DNA from: Chromera velia | Lineage: Eukaryota > Sar > Chromeraceae | DNA: 12,500 bases | Direction: 5' to 3' | Assembly (NCBI GenBank): GCA_018398765.1 | Contig: JAHBMJ010000391.1 | Coordinates: forward strand, 1-12,500 | Shown here: positions 1 through 9,587 of the stretch, piece after piece | Layout: each line of letters begins with the position of its first letter | Position numbering within the stretch: the first letter of the stretch is position 1 | Position numbers and translations under genes: made by a program | Notes under the pieces: generated by a model | The model's database searches: none | Seen by the model: the letters and a program-made list of their open reading frames with translations, nothing else | What the model was told of the DNA's origin: nothing

Positions 1-223
1 GTGCCTGTTGGTCACGTTGTCAATTCTCGAAACTGTTGCTGGTCTAAAAAAATGAAAAAGACGAATATCGCGCCCTTCTCTCATGCAGTCAATGGGGTTC
101 CTGTCATGCCCTTTCATATCGTTTCAATTTGTGATGGCCTAGCTTCAAGGAGGAAAGGGCATTTCTGCCTGTCTTCTCAGGTGCTGCGGTGCATGTGGTG
201 TCTCTTCTTGTACGTGTTTGCAG
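1..223 (+). other. Probable intron (3' part) upstream of the terminal exon
   Basis: This stretch ends in a pyrimidine-flanked CAG at 221-223 that suits the 224-472 exon. A second possible acceptor (CTTCTCAG) ends at 180. No clearly coding exon with both splice sites was found, so it is read as intron. The open frame over 1-264 continues across the acceptor in a different frame and shows no recognisable protein. Confidence 0.4.
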
Positions 224-472
224 CTTGGAAAGGAGAAGGCCGGGCCGAACAATTTTGGGCCTGAGCCGCTGGGGTCGATGTTGAAGGGGCCCTGGGCGGA
301 GGCGGCCATCGCAGTCAGAGAGGCGGCCGCGCCCGTGAAGGAAGCATCCCTTGTTGTGTGTAAGAAGGACCCCTCCAAATGTTATGCAACCGCAAAGCCC
401 CAAATAGAGTACTATCAAAACCGCTTCGGCAAGATAAAAGGAGAAATCACCCACAAATTGGAGGTGGAGTAA
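224..472 (+). CDS. Terminal exon of a gene running in from the left; DUF805-like C-terminal motif (tentative)
   Basis: An open exon of 82 codons ends in TAA at 470-472 and is preceded by a good acceptor (GTTTGCAG ending at 223), so it reads in phase 0 from CTT at 224. The translated start is LGKEKAGPNNFGPEPLG, followed by an alanine-rich stretch (AEAAIAVREAAAPVKEA), two cysteines (VCKKDPSKC) and a charged end (GKIKGEITHKLEVE). GPN-x-[FY]GP-x-P is the motif I associate with the C-terminal end of bacterial-type DUF805 inner-membrane proteins, whose membrane helices lie upstream of it; those would be in exons outside the window. The family link rests on this motif alone. The stretch after the motif is longer than I would expect for a bacterial DUF805 tail. 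No polyadenylation signal was identified with confidence. Confidence 0.5.
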   Translation, partial: LGKEKAGPNNFGPEPLGSMLKGPWAEAAIAVREAAAPVKEASLVVCKKDPSKCYATAKPQIEYYQNRFGKIKGEITHKLEVE

Positions 473-950
473 TTCGGGAGAAATTCAGCAATGAAGGGAC
501 GTCCGTCCCTCTGGAAAAAAAAAAAAACGAGATGAAACTTCATTCCAGCAATGCAAACAAACGAAAGATCTCTGGATCAACGGAGAGCGGCTTGCTGTTG
601 GTATGGTTTTCAAGCTTCAAAGCCTGTCAAAGCATGTTTTTTCCATGTAAACAAGTTTTAAAAACTGTCTGAAATTTTACAATACGTTTTACATGCAATT
701 TAGCATGTAATCTTTTTTCTAGATAACCAGCTAGATACCTAGCTAGATACTAGCCTGTATAAGAAGAAACTTTTTTTGTTCACCATATACATGTTTATAT
801 ACTATATATACCTTTACTATATGTTCACTCCTAGGTTCATTCAGTAAAGATTGTGTACTATAATTAATTAATTAAAGTGAATAAAGATTCATACTACTAT
901 ATAAAAAATTATTATGAGTTTTTACATTATTCTGTATATTATTTTTACTC
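473..950. other. Non-coding 3' flank, AT-rich
   Basis: This stretch follows the stop of the first gene and probably contains its 3' UTR. It becomes strongly AT-rich after about 600 and includes an A-run at 515-526 and several TATATA words around 785-820. No gene is visible. Confidence 0.5.
717..760. repeat. Short tandem repeat of AGCTAGATACC type
   Basis: The words CTAGATAACC, AGCTAGATACC and TAGCTAGATACT follow one another, about three imperfect copies of an 11-12 bp unit. It has no coding content and lies in the AT-rich flank of the first gene. Confidence 0.5.
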
Positions 951-994
951 AGGCTTTGCTTAGGCTTCGCTCAGGGCTTTGCTCGGGCTGCAGT
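951..994. repeat. Short tandem repeat, unit close to AGGCTTTGCTC
   Basis: Three to four consecutive 11-12 bp copies are visible (AGGCTTTGCTT, AGGCTTCGCTC, AGGGCTTTGCTC, GGGCTGCAG). It marks the switch from the AT-rich flank (to 950) to balanced composition. Confidence 0.6.
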
Positions 995-1614
995 GGTGTA
1001 ACGCTAGAGAAATCAGTTCAAACTTTGGAAGCGGTCTGAAAAAGCAACCTTTCTCAGAGGCTCTTTAAATGACAGCAAGCGTGCCAGCCGTCTCCATCAA
1101 CTCAAGTCGCTCAGAGCTATCAGCGATAATATGAGTCGGATGCGCTTTCTTGTCACAGATCGACCTATAGCTTTGCATTGATAGGATAGGATTAGGATAA
1201 GATTAATGTCTGGAGGATTGGCCTCCTGCCCCAATACCGAGCGCTCGACGTGCGGTTATCGGTCCCTGGGGAGACGGCCTGAGAGCAACCATGAGAGATA
1301 GTTTGCCTCCTTGCTCGTGGAACAACCAGTTTAGCTCGACAAATAGTATTCATCGTTCGATAGGGAAGCGAGTCTCACTTCCACACGATGCCGTTCTGAA
1401 ACCTTTTAGCCAGGAAGAAGGCAGCGCTTGCATTTGAGACGGAAGATGGTGAAAGATGAAAAAGAAGACGGGAAACACTTTTGGTAGTTCCACAAACCTG
1501 CCCGGGAAACAGACGCTAGTTTTTAAGGGTTCTTTACCGACCTGTAGTTAGACAGCATAAGCAGTCGGCGCGCATGCATGCCAATTACGAAAAACTGGTG
1601 ACGGGGTCAGACGG
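995..1614. other. Non-coding stretch, nothing recognised
   Basis: All six frames are interrupted and no tRNA-like or rRNA-like segment was recognised. Minor structure includes GGATA/GGATTA words at about 1180-1205 and a small perfect hairpin at 1212-1226 (GGAGG, 5-base loop, CCTCC). A CATGCATG word lies near 1572. Confidence 0.4.
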
Positions 1615-1810
1615 ATGAGGTTTTTTCCCTTTTGGGGAAGTGGATCGCTGGATGGAGCCCCCGGAATCAAGCCAAGCTGGGCTACCACGCTTTTGCCCGT
1701 CTCTTCAGCCGTCTTCATCATTCTACCACCGTCTACCTCAGAACAGGCAAGGCCAGAAGGAGCTTTGGGGCGAGGCGTCGGCTTAAAAAAAAAAAAAAAG
1801 AAAAAAATAA
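1615..1810 (+). other. Open stretch ending in an A-rich tract; coding status doubtful
   Basis: Two overlapping + frames stay open for about 60 codons and both run into the A-tract beginning near 1785, so their lysine-rich ends are artefacts of the A-run. One frame (from the ATG at 1638) begins MGKWIAGWSPRNQAKLGYH and is basic, but I recognise no family. The A-rich end could be the tail of a retroposed fragment. No target-site duplication could be defined. Confidence 0.15.
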
Positions 1811-1826
1811 GTGATTAGAGGAGATT

Positions 1827-1980
1827 TTTTTTTTTTTCTAAGAAATTTTCTTTCTTTTTTCTTTTTCTACTCAAAATAACACTTAACAACATTTGTGTAA
1901 CACATGAACAACACCTGTACAACACTTGAACAACAGTTGTTTGACTGAAAAAGAAAAAAAAAAGAAGAAAAAAAGTAAAG
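1827..1980. repeat. Five-copy 11-bp CANNTG array between T-rich and A-rich arms
   Basis: A T/C-rich tract (about 1827-1868) and an A/G-rich tract (about 1946-1979) are approximately complementary and could pair. Between them, 1885-1939 consists of five 11-bp units close to AACAACAYTTG. The hexamers CATTTG, CACATG, CACCTG, CACTTG and CAGTTG start at 1890, 1901, 1912, 1923 and 1934, an exact 11-bp spacing. The last unit is also part of a 13-bp palindrome (AACAACAGTTGTT). The function is unknown. Confidence 0.7.
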
Positions 1981-2784
1981 GGTTTTGGGGGATCTTTTTT
2001 TTTTTTGTTTTCTTTAGCTGATGCCTAGCTTTGGGGCGAGATATGAAGATGAAAGGGCGCAATCTAGCCTAGCCTATCAGAGTGAAGTTCTCTGGCTCTT
2101 CTTTTATTCTGATTGAGCTAGATTTCAGTAGATAGAGGACAAGGCCACGCGTTCCTTGTGAGGATGTAAGACTGCCCTGCCTTGCCGCGGGAATTCAGTG
2201 AGTGGCCATCACGGGAAAACCGTTCTTGCCTGTGTAACAGCCTGTGTTATCTTCCTTCGTGGGAGAGGACTGCCCTAGTAGTGTGTGTCCAGCTGCGTAT
2301 CGAACCTACTGAACGTTAGACAGTCATTTATGGGCCGATGGCGATGGTGAATAATAATTTTTATTCAAATTCTATCAGATTTATTCACACTTCTAAGACT
2401 TTGCGTGCGCATGATCGTGATGATCTACATGATAATAAGTCATAGGGTCAAACACTAGGTCAAACAATCATCTGAAACGCATTGATGCAGATCATACTGA
2501 ATCGAAATCATAATTAACAGCTTACAATCGTGCCCTGCCAGCGCATTTCTGTACCACGTTGTGTCGGGGCCACACTGTCGGCATGTCCCAGCTCTCCGCT
2601 AGGATCTCGATTAACATCTCAATTGATTTGACGGGAACAAGTCAAGGAGAGACGGGAAGGAGCTTCCTCTATGTGTAAAGCACGTCACATGCAAAGGCTT
2701 AAGCTGCATGTATGCAACAAAGAAGTTGATTGAAAACGGCCTGGAAGAGATTCCAGGCGGGCCACGGGGTGTGGTCTGAGCCTC
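1981..2784. other. Non-coding stretch, nothing recognised
   Basis: It contains a T-run near 1997-2007 and an AT-rich part at 2350-2400. A minus-strand frame over 2611-2799 is open but has no recognisable content. A + frame of about 45 codons ends at the TGA at 2777-2779 (it includes the ATG at 2708); it too is unrecognised. No RNA gene was seen. Confidence 0.35.
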
Positions 2785-3080
2785 AGCGATGGGGCACACC
2801 CCCCTGCCGTTTGCGGGGGCGACTTTTACAAGACAAAACGGTGACAGTGGTCAAGGGCACCACTAAATCACTTACCCCCTCAACGGTCGTTGGCTCAATT
2901 ACACTCGCAAAGCTCAGTGTACTTCCGGGGACCTTAAACTACCTGAGACTCAACGATCAGGCTTGGAAGAAAGACGTTTCCCCCGGTGCTCAACTGCCGG
3001 GGGCCGGGGACTTCAGAATTCGATGCCCCAATGATTCATTCTACCATGCACCGTACGACATGATCATGCCGACGTATTGA
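2785..3080 (+). CDS. Candidate terminal exon of an unrecognised gene
   Basis: A + frame is open from about 2730 to a TGA at 3078-3080. The downstream part reads like ordinary protein, for example VVKGTTKSLTPSTVVGSITL, then LPGTLNYLRLNDQAWKKD and a hydrophilic, tyrosine-containing end (HAPYDMIMPTY). Possible acceptors are CCTCAG ending at 2784 or GACAG ending at 2849, so the left edge is uncertain; the ATG at 2730 is the alternative if there is no intron. No family is recognised and no upstream exon could be joined with confidence. It could instead be a decayed gene fragment. Confidence 0.25.
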
Positions 3081-3715
3081 GTTAAATACTTAGAAGTACA
3101 GGCGGTGAGGGCTAAGCCGCGAGCTTTTGACCAGCCGAACAACCAACCAACCAACCTACCAAAAGAGCATCCGAGCAAGAAGTACTGGAAAGAGTAAAGA
3201 GGAGAAGAAGTAGAGGAATACATACAGCGGAGAATCAGTGAAGAATGAATGGGAAGAGAGAAGCTTCATTTTCGTCTCTACTCAGAAGCGCAAGGCACCC
3301 CAGATGCGCCTAGAGAGAGGGAGAGGGAGGGAAGGGGGGAGAGAAAAAGGAGTAGAATAACAATTAAGGAGAAGAAAGTCGATCCATTTTCCTACCACGC
3401 CCCCCTGAAACCCCCAATCCATTTCTGCCGACTCAGTGTCCTACTTCGGTGACACCTATTCATACTCTCTCTCAGACTGCCCCCCCTGTCAGAGCCGACA
3501 CAAAGGGAACAGAAAAAGAGAGAGAGAGGACAGTCACTCAGTCTGTTACGTCGCGTTGAGTTCTCGCACCCTCTAATGCAGTTCCCGCGCTCCCTTGATT
3601 GCCATTTGAAGTTACAAAACAAAAGCTACCCACATTCTTTTTTCATGACTTCTTTCAAAGATGGATAGAAAAGAAGAGCAGGCCCCATTCCGTCTCCGAC
3701 ACAAACCACGTCGTG
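3081..3715. other. Flank between the + candidate exon and the 3' end of the LRR gene
   Basis: It probably holds the 3' UTR of the minus-strand LRR gene, and of the + candidate if that is real. It contains an AACC tandem tract near 3136-3156, purine-rich GA tracts near 3310-3350 and GA repeats near 3514-3530. The open frames here are short and low in complexity. No clear polyadenylation signal was identified. Confidence 0.4.
3137..3156. repeat. AACC tetranucleotide tract
   Basis: About four consecutive AACC/AACN units are followed by a degenerate copy (CTACC). It is a simple-sequence tract outside the exons. Confidence 0.6.
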
Positions 3716-4074
3716 TCACAGCCATGCCGCCGCCGCTGCTGCTGCGGGCAGGCCAACAGATGCAGACGACGCCCAGGAGACACCGAGAGGGTAGAACCCT
3801 GTTGGAGGGGCTGCAGTGGAGACGCCGCTGAGGTTCAGAGATCCCCCACCTGAAGCTGCAGCTGCTGCTGCTGAAGATGAGGACGCCGCATCGTTCTCTT
3901 TTGCTGCTGCCCTAGCCTCTTTCCTTCTCTGCTGCTCAGCTTTCTTCCTCATGGCCCTCCTCTTTTTCTTCTCTTTCTTCGCCGAGTTGTGACCCCCAGT
4001 CAGCTCAACCAATCCCCCAATCTCCTCGAGGGTCTCGGCAGACGTCTTCTGAAGGAAAGTCAACCGCCAGTTGT
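3716..4074 (-). CDS. LRR gene exon 16: basic helix and Ala/Ser-rich C-terminus
   Basis: 359 nt ending in TGA at 3718-3716, with acceptor TTTTTTGCAG. It starts with a split D, then [20 protein letters not shown]. Next comes a Lys/Arg/Glu/Ala-rich segment ([20 protein letters not shown]) likely to be a long charged helix or coiled coil. The tail has polyserine/polyalanine and ends with [11 protein letters not shown]. The alanine runs correspond to GCN (CTG/CCG-type) repeats at about 3723-3746 and 3852-3875 on +. The basic segment could bind nucleic acid or act as a nuclear signal; this is inference. Confidence 0.7.
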
Positions 4075-4512
4075 CTGCAAAAAAAGGGACAAACAAAGCA
4101 GGAAAATAAACAAACATGTCTGCTGCCCATCTCACACACTTCAGTGTAGCAGGATCAAGTATGAAAGCTGCAATGCACACATCACCTGTAGACACGTAGA
4201 TGCACAGCGTTTTCTTTCTTTTCCGACAAGGGAGGGAAGAAGTCGGGTCAGTCAGTCCCGTCTCATCATTGAGAGGAGCAACGGATGGATGGGCGTGGAG
4301 CTCCTCTTTCTCGTCGCTTCACAACCACAGATATGTCCTCATCCATCGAGCCGTTGACCCACACACACGCGCGTTCATTTACGCGCTTTTCTTAGAGCAA
4401 CTTCGAAGAATGGCCCTGAGTCACTCACCCATATACATCCGGGGCCTCTTGTGGAGCGAGTCGAAGTGAGAGTCACTCATGCCGTCGTTGAATCCTGCAT
4501 GAACACACAGAC

Positions 4513-4545
<33 letters not shown>

Positions 4546-5481
4546 GACAGACAGAGACAGACAGACAGACAGACAGAGACAGACAGACAGACAGAGACAG
4601 ACAGACAGGCAGAAGGCAGCCAAGCAGAGCGGGGAAAAGGCGTTCCGTTGAATCACTGAGAAAGAAGGACCTGAAAAGAAAAAGGATGGGTGCATGACCA
4701 AGACCAGGCACGACTTCAGTGGACTTACCCAAAGACAAAGAAAGAGATGACGAAAGACAAAAGGCTACAAAGGAAAGGTGCTTGATTTGATTACATCAAG
4801 CACGGCGCCGCTTCGCGATGCAAGGACGCGTATTGTTTTTCCTCTTCTCTTCTCTTCTTTACCCCAGTCGGGATCGAGCCCTTGCGGATGTTAGTTTTTT
4901 TTTTTTGCAGAGTGTTTCTTCTTGAATGCTTTCACTTTTGGATTTTTGCTTTTCTTCTCCAGACAGAGATCGGTAGTCAGATGGATAGAAAGACTCATAG
5001 GCTTTGAAAGACACTGCGTCACTGTAAGTGTGCACCGCATTTTTCTTGGCTGCCTTTCTGGTATCCTCCATGTCTGTTTGCCCCTCTGTCAGGCTGTCGG
5101 GCAGTTCAAAAACTTAACGAGCTGCACGTATCTCTTCTCTTTTGCATTCCCTTCACCGATCTCCTGCAGGTTGATTAGCTGCCTGCCTGATCGACCGACC
5201 GACAGACCGACTGACTTGATCTTATCACTGTGAGCGACAAGGGGAGGTGAGGTACAAATGCGGCCGCCTTCTGACCGTCAATTGCGCAGTCTGCATTAAA
5301 CCAAAGATCGATGAGTTGGTAGAACAATCCACACATCGACAAGCCACTCATTAATTAGGGAAAGCACGCATCCATCAGCACCAGAGAGGGAGACAAACAC
5401 ATCAGCACGTTGGTCGTTGATGGCAGAGGACCTGCCAAAGTTCCTCCGCCTTTGTTGTCCCCGTGTGTGTGTGTGTGTGTA

Positions 5482-5518
<37 letters not shown>

Positions 5519-6018
5519 GTGTGTGTGTACGTGTGTGTCTGTGTGTATGCGTCTGTCTCACCCTGAAAACGGGACGCTGCTGCTGCCACGGCTGCTGTGG
5601 GAGACGAGAAAGAGCTAAATAGAGACATTTCAGTCAGAAGAGAGAGAAAAGAACCACGAATGAGGATGGGGAGACAGCAAAAGCAAGAAGCGCCTTCCTG
5701 ACTGACCAGACACATCCAGCTCGTAGATGCTCGTGTGGCTTTGCAGCTTTGCCCCGAGTGCTGTCCACCCTTTGACGTCGATGCGCTTGTTGCCTGCAGA
5801 CACGCACAAACAGAGAGGGAAACCCAAAAAGAAATCCATTCACAAAAACAAAACCTGACCCGCGACTCAACCAAAGAAACACGAACGAAAGAAAAGCGAT
5901 TATGGCCAAGGGAAACAGAAAGACAAAAGAGGACGAAGGGAGGAACAGGGGGTAGGGCGTCTCAAGACAAAGAGTCAGTCAACACACGGACCCGCCCCCC
6001 GCTCCCAACATACAGATA

Positions 6019-6060
<42 letters not shown>

Positions 6061-6782
6061 CAGACAGACAGACAGACAGATACACATACCGAGGGAGAGA
6101 GAGGAGAGCAAAAAGAAGGCCCTAGATGCACTCACGTACTCTAGCCCACCTCTCACTTCAAGCTTCCGGAGGCAGCCCGGAAGCGCAGCAAACACGACGC
6201 CAGCAGCCTCCGATGAAAGCCCGCAGTCTGCATGCCTCCCTCGCGAGTCAAGAGAAAAGGAGACGGGAGCGAAGGAAGAACTGTGAATGAGTGACAGCCA
6301 AAAGACAAACAAACAGACGAGACCGACGAGAAAGGACATGCACGGAAGAGATAGACCGGGTGCCGAGAAAGACGATCGCTCCGGAGGGCATCCCTTCTGG
6401 TGAGACGGTCGCCCTCCTGTTGGTTGTTTGGTGCGGCGCTGAGTGAATGAAGCAAAGCGGGAAGAAGAAAGTCAAAAAGGGAAAAAAAAAGGGACTCTCC
6501 GCTGATGAGCCCCTCTTTCCCTCCCCCACACACCCCTTTCCTTCTGATTTTCCGTGGTCGGCACTGTTCTCTTTTCGCCAGACTCATTCTTTGCACGGCA
6601 GTCTCTGGACCCTCCGTCATCTGTCCGGCACCAACCGAGCAGATCACAAAAAAGGCATATTTTTACTGACATGCAAGAAGCAGCTCTTTCAGTCCCTCTC
6701 CTCCTTTCTCGTTTTTTTCCATGAAAGAGGCCAGGCCCTTCCACCCAGACATATCGATCTGGTCGTTGTCTGCACACATAAT

Positions 6783-6832
<50 letters not shown>

Positions 6833-8343
6833 GCACGAACACACACACACACGCACGCACGAACACACATACACACACACATACACACACACACACACAT
6901 GCACATACACATACACATTCACACACACAGAGAGAGAGAGAGAGAGAGACCCACACACGCGCGCGGACACACACGCACACAGAGTCAGCGCAAACTTGAT
7001 CACTCTCTCTCTCTCTCTCTGTTTCCCTGTCCAAAGAGAAAAAGCAGGGTGATGCTTTGAGACGAAGCCGAGCCAGTTTCCGGTCGCTGCCAAAAAAAAG
7101 AAAAAAAGTCCGCTGGGACCCTTCCCGACCCCCCCCTCCCTACCTCTTTCCCAACCAACAGGTCATCTGACTGACAGGAAAGAGAGAGCTTAGTCAGAGA
7201 TCCAGGAAGGCATTTCAGCAGGTGCTCCGCGTCCTGTCCCTTCAACCCACATCCTGCAGGAATTCACACAGAAAGACGAGCAGGGAGACAGGGAGGATCA
7301 CACCTGTTGACAATGATGTCACAGACGGTACTCCATTGACTTTCGATTCTCAAAACACTTTCTTTCCGGCCTTCCACCGCCCCTTTTTCCTTCCATTCGC
7401 TCTCCCCCTCCCCCCGCCCCTCCTCACCGCCAAGATCCAGTACCCTCAGGCGCGACACAGAGGCGCTCGAGGCTGCCGCAGCTTCTGGAGGGGGGGGCAC
7501 TGGTCGGACGAAGACGGACAGCGCTTCCCAGCAGGAAGGGGCGTCCCCCAAGTTCAGGTTGCCTGGCAGCCACACATAGACGCATTCATGTAAAAAGAGA
7601 GATCGACGGACAGAAACACACAGACTGCGTGGGAGGGAAAAAGGAGACACAGACATGAAACCTGGTACATAGAGAAAGATCCATACATCAAAGAAGACGA
7701 AGGGAAAAAAGAAAGAGAGCAAGAGGAAGAGAGAGAGAGAGAGAGAGAGAGAACGACAGGCAGGCAGACTGACAGACGAATTACCCGAACGTCTCCGATC
7801 GATTTGCTTCGGTCAATCCATTTTCTCTTTCAAGAAGCTCTGGAATGACGTGTTGCTTCACTTTTGCTCTTTTCTGTTCTGTCCCCCTAATCTCTCTAAG
7901 AACTAACCGCTGATAGAGAGAGTCTGCAGGTTCCGTGGAAGGCTTCTGAAGAGGGTCGTCTCGCACCAACCGAGCTTGCAGACTGCATGCACTCAACAGA
8001 AACACATGCAGAGACAGGGAGAGACACACTCACTCGCTTACTCACGCATGCATGCACGCACATACGCACGCAGCATCTCTCAATGTCTCAACCACACTTG
8101 CGTTCACAGACATCGACCCTCACACTTTTGCACGCAGTGCACTCACGGAGACACGGAGACAAATGCTCGCATGCACCCAGTCTCTCTCTGTCTCTGCGGG
8201 ATCCGTCGGGACCGTCTCTTTCCTTCCTTCCTTGCTTGTGAAGAAGAAGTCAAATTCCACCGAACATTCCAAAATCACGGACTGCCAACCGCCCCCTGCT
8301 TCTCCCTTGTCGACGCTTTCCGCTCTCACGACCCTCTCACTCA

Positions 8344-8403
<60 letters not shown>

Positions 8404-9552
8404 TGAGAGACTGACCGTCTATCAGAAGGCTGCGGAGTTCCGTCAACTTCGAGAGGGACCGCGCCAGTTGCCTCCAGTTGTACGGTTTCAGGTCCCGCCC
8501 ATTCCCTGCACCCGCACATCATATGCACAAATTAACAGGCCAAGTTCCCTTCCATTTATAAAGGAAACACGGCAGCTGCCTGGCAGGAAGAACCACCTCA
8601 ATGAGCCGTCTTCCTATGCATCCACTACCACACCGCATTCGTTTCTCTCGCACACGTGGTGACGACGCGCCCTTTCTGTTTGCTGCGACGGGAATGAATG
8701 AAACAAAGAGGCGAAGAAACAAACAAAGAGGCTCTCGTTTCTTCTCTCCTTCCCTTCCCTTCACGCGAGGAGGCAGGAACAAATGGTAAGAGAGGAGCAC
8801 GACGAGTCCAAACGGAACGAGACAGGACTCCTTCCTTTCCTGCACGTCTCCATTGGCCGAGCCCACCATTCCATCCCTCTTCTGCTGTCTGAACGGAAAC
8901 CCATTCAATGGAATAAACGGACTGACGGCTCAGCTTGAGGTCCCTCAGTTCACGGCAGTTTTCGAGGTAAGGAAACCACTCGGCGGTTCCTTCGTTCAGA
9001 CCACAGTCTGCACACACACACACACACACACACACGCACGCACGCACGCACGCACGCACACACGCACACACAGCGCAAGAGAAAGAGGGGGAGGGCGTGG
9101 GGGAGGGAAGAGACAGGAACACAAACAGAAGAAGATGGGGTAAGGGCAAAATATAGAGAAGACGATCCAGCCCGCTCGTGTGAGCTCCTTCCCTCCCTTC
9201 GTCCACGGTCCCCCAAGCAAATCCTCTCCCCTGATCTCAGTCTCTGCTGACACACTCTCCATGTTGTGACTCCATTCCATTCATTTCCTCCTTTTCCTTC
9301 CGAGATTCTGCCAGTATTGTCTTCTCCGCGTCTCGCCTTCTCGCTCATTCTGAAACTGTTTCGTTCTTCTTTTTTGCCCCATTTCGAAGCCTCCTCTGCC
9401 TCTGTGAATTTTCTTCTCCTTGCTGTCCCTTCTCCCTTCTTGTCTCTGGCTGACCATACACGTCCAGACTCCGGAGGTGAGGAAGCCGCTTCAGTCGGAA
9501 CACTTTGGTCAACACCTTCCAGCTAAAGAGCCACCGCGGGTTTCCTGCAGAC

Positions 9553-9587
<35 letters not shown>

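Larger units (their letters stand above)
4495..5215 (-). other. Longest intron of the repeat domain, possibly holding an undetected exon
   Basis: This 721-bp gap compares with 174-447 bp for the other introns between exons 2 and 16. It holds the CAGA array, a T-run near 4896-4906, and several open minus-strand pieces, including [13 protein letters not shown] near 5110-5150 and a frame beginning [20 protein letters not shown] at 5071. Neither piece has both splice sites in a phase that fits the flanking exons. Confidence 0.4.

Noticed and set aside
2283-2330. GTTCGATACG-like sequence on the minus strand suggesting a tRNA T-arm
   Set aside because: The bases around the loop do not pair as a T-stem and no acceptor or anticodon stem is found.
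3716-3853. Plus-strand Cys/Arg-rich frame at 3599-3853
   Set aside because: It is the antisense shadow of the alanine- and serine-coding repeats of LRR exon 16.
4451-4651. Plus-strand frame of Thr-Asp-Arg-Gln repeats
   Set aside because: It is a translation of the CAGA microsatellite upstream of exon 15; not coding.
5296-5460. Open minus-strand frames flanking the TG repeat (for example [20 protein letters not shown]) as a possible alternative gene end
   Set aside because: One frame could follow exon 13 in phase and stop soon after, but a better LRR exon (5216-5290) and further phase-compatible exons lie downstream.
5565-5597. 33-nt phase-neutral candidate exon ([10 protein letters not shown]) between exons 13 and 14
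   Set aside because: It would fit the phase, but it is an Ala run from a GCN repeat, has no LRR features, and exon 13 joins exon 14 in the expected N-to-C alternation without it. It cannot be excluded as a rare microexon.
6779-6999. Long frames of Thr-His or Cys-Val repeats through microsatellites (also at 5410-5622, 8052-8414 and 9010-9143)
   Set aside because: They are translations of simple repeats within introns on either strand and have no protein features.
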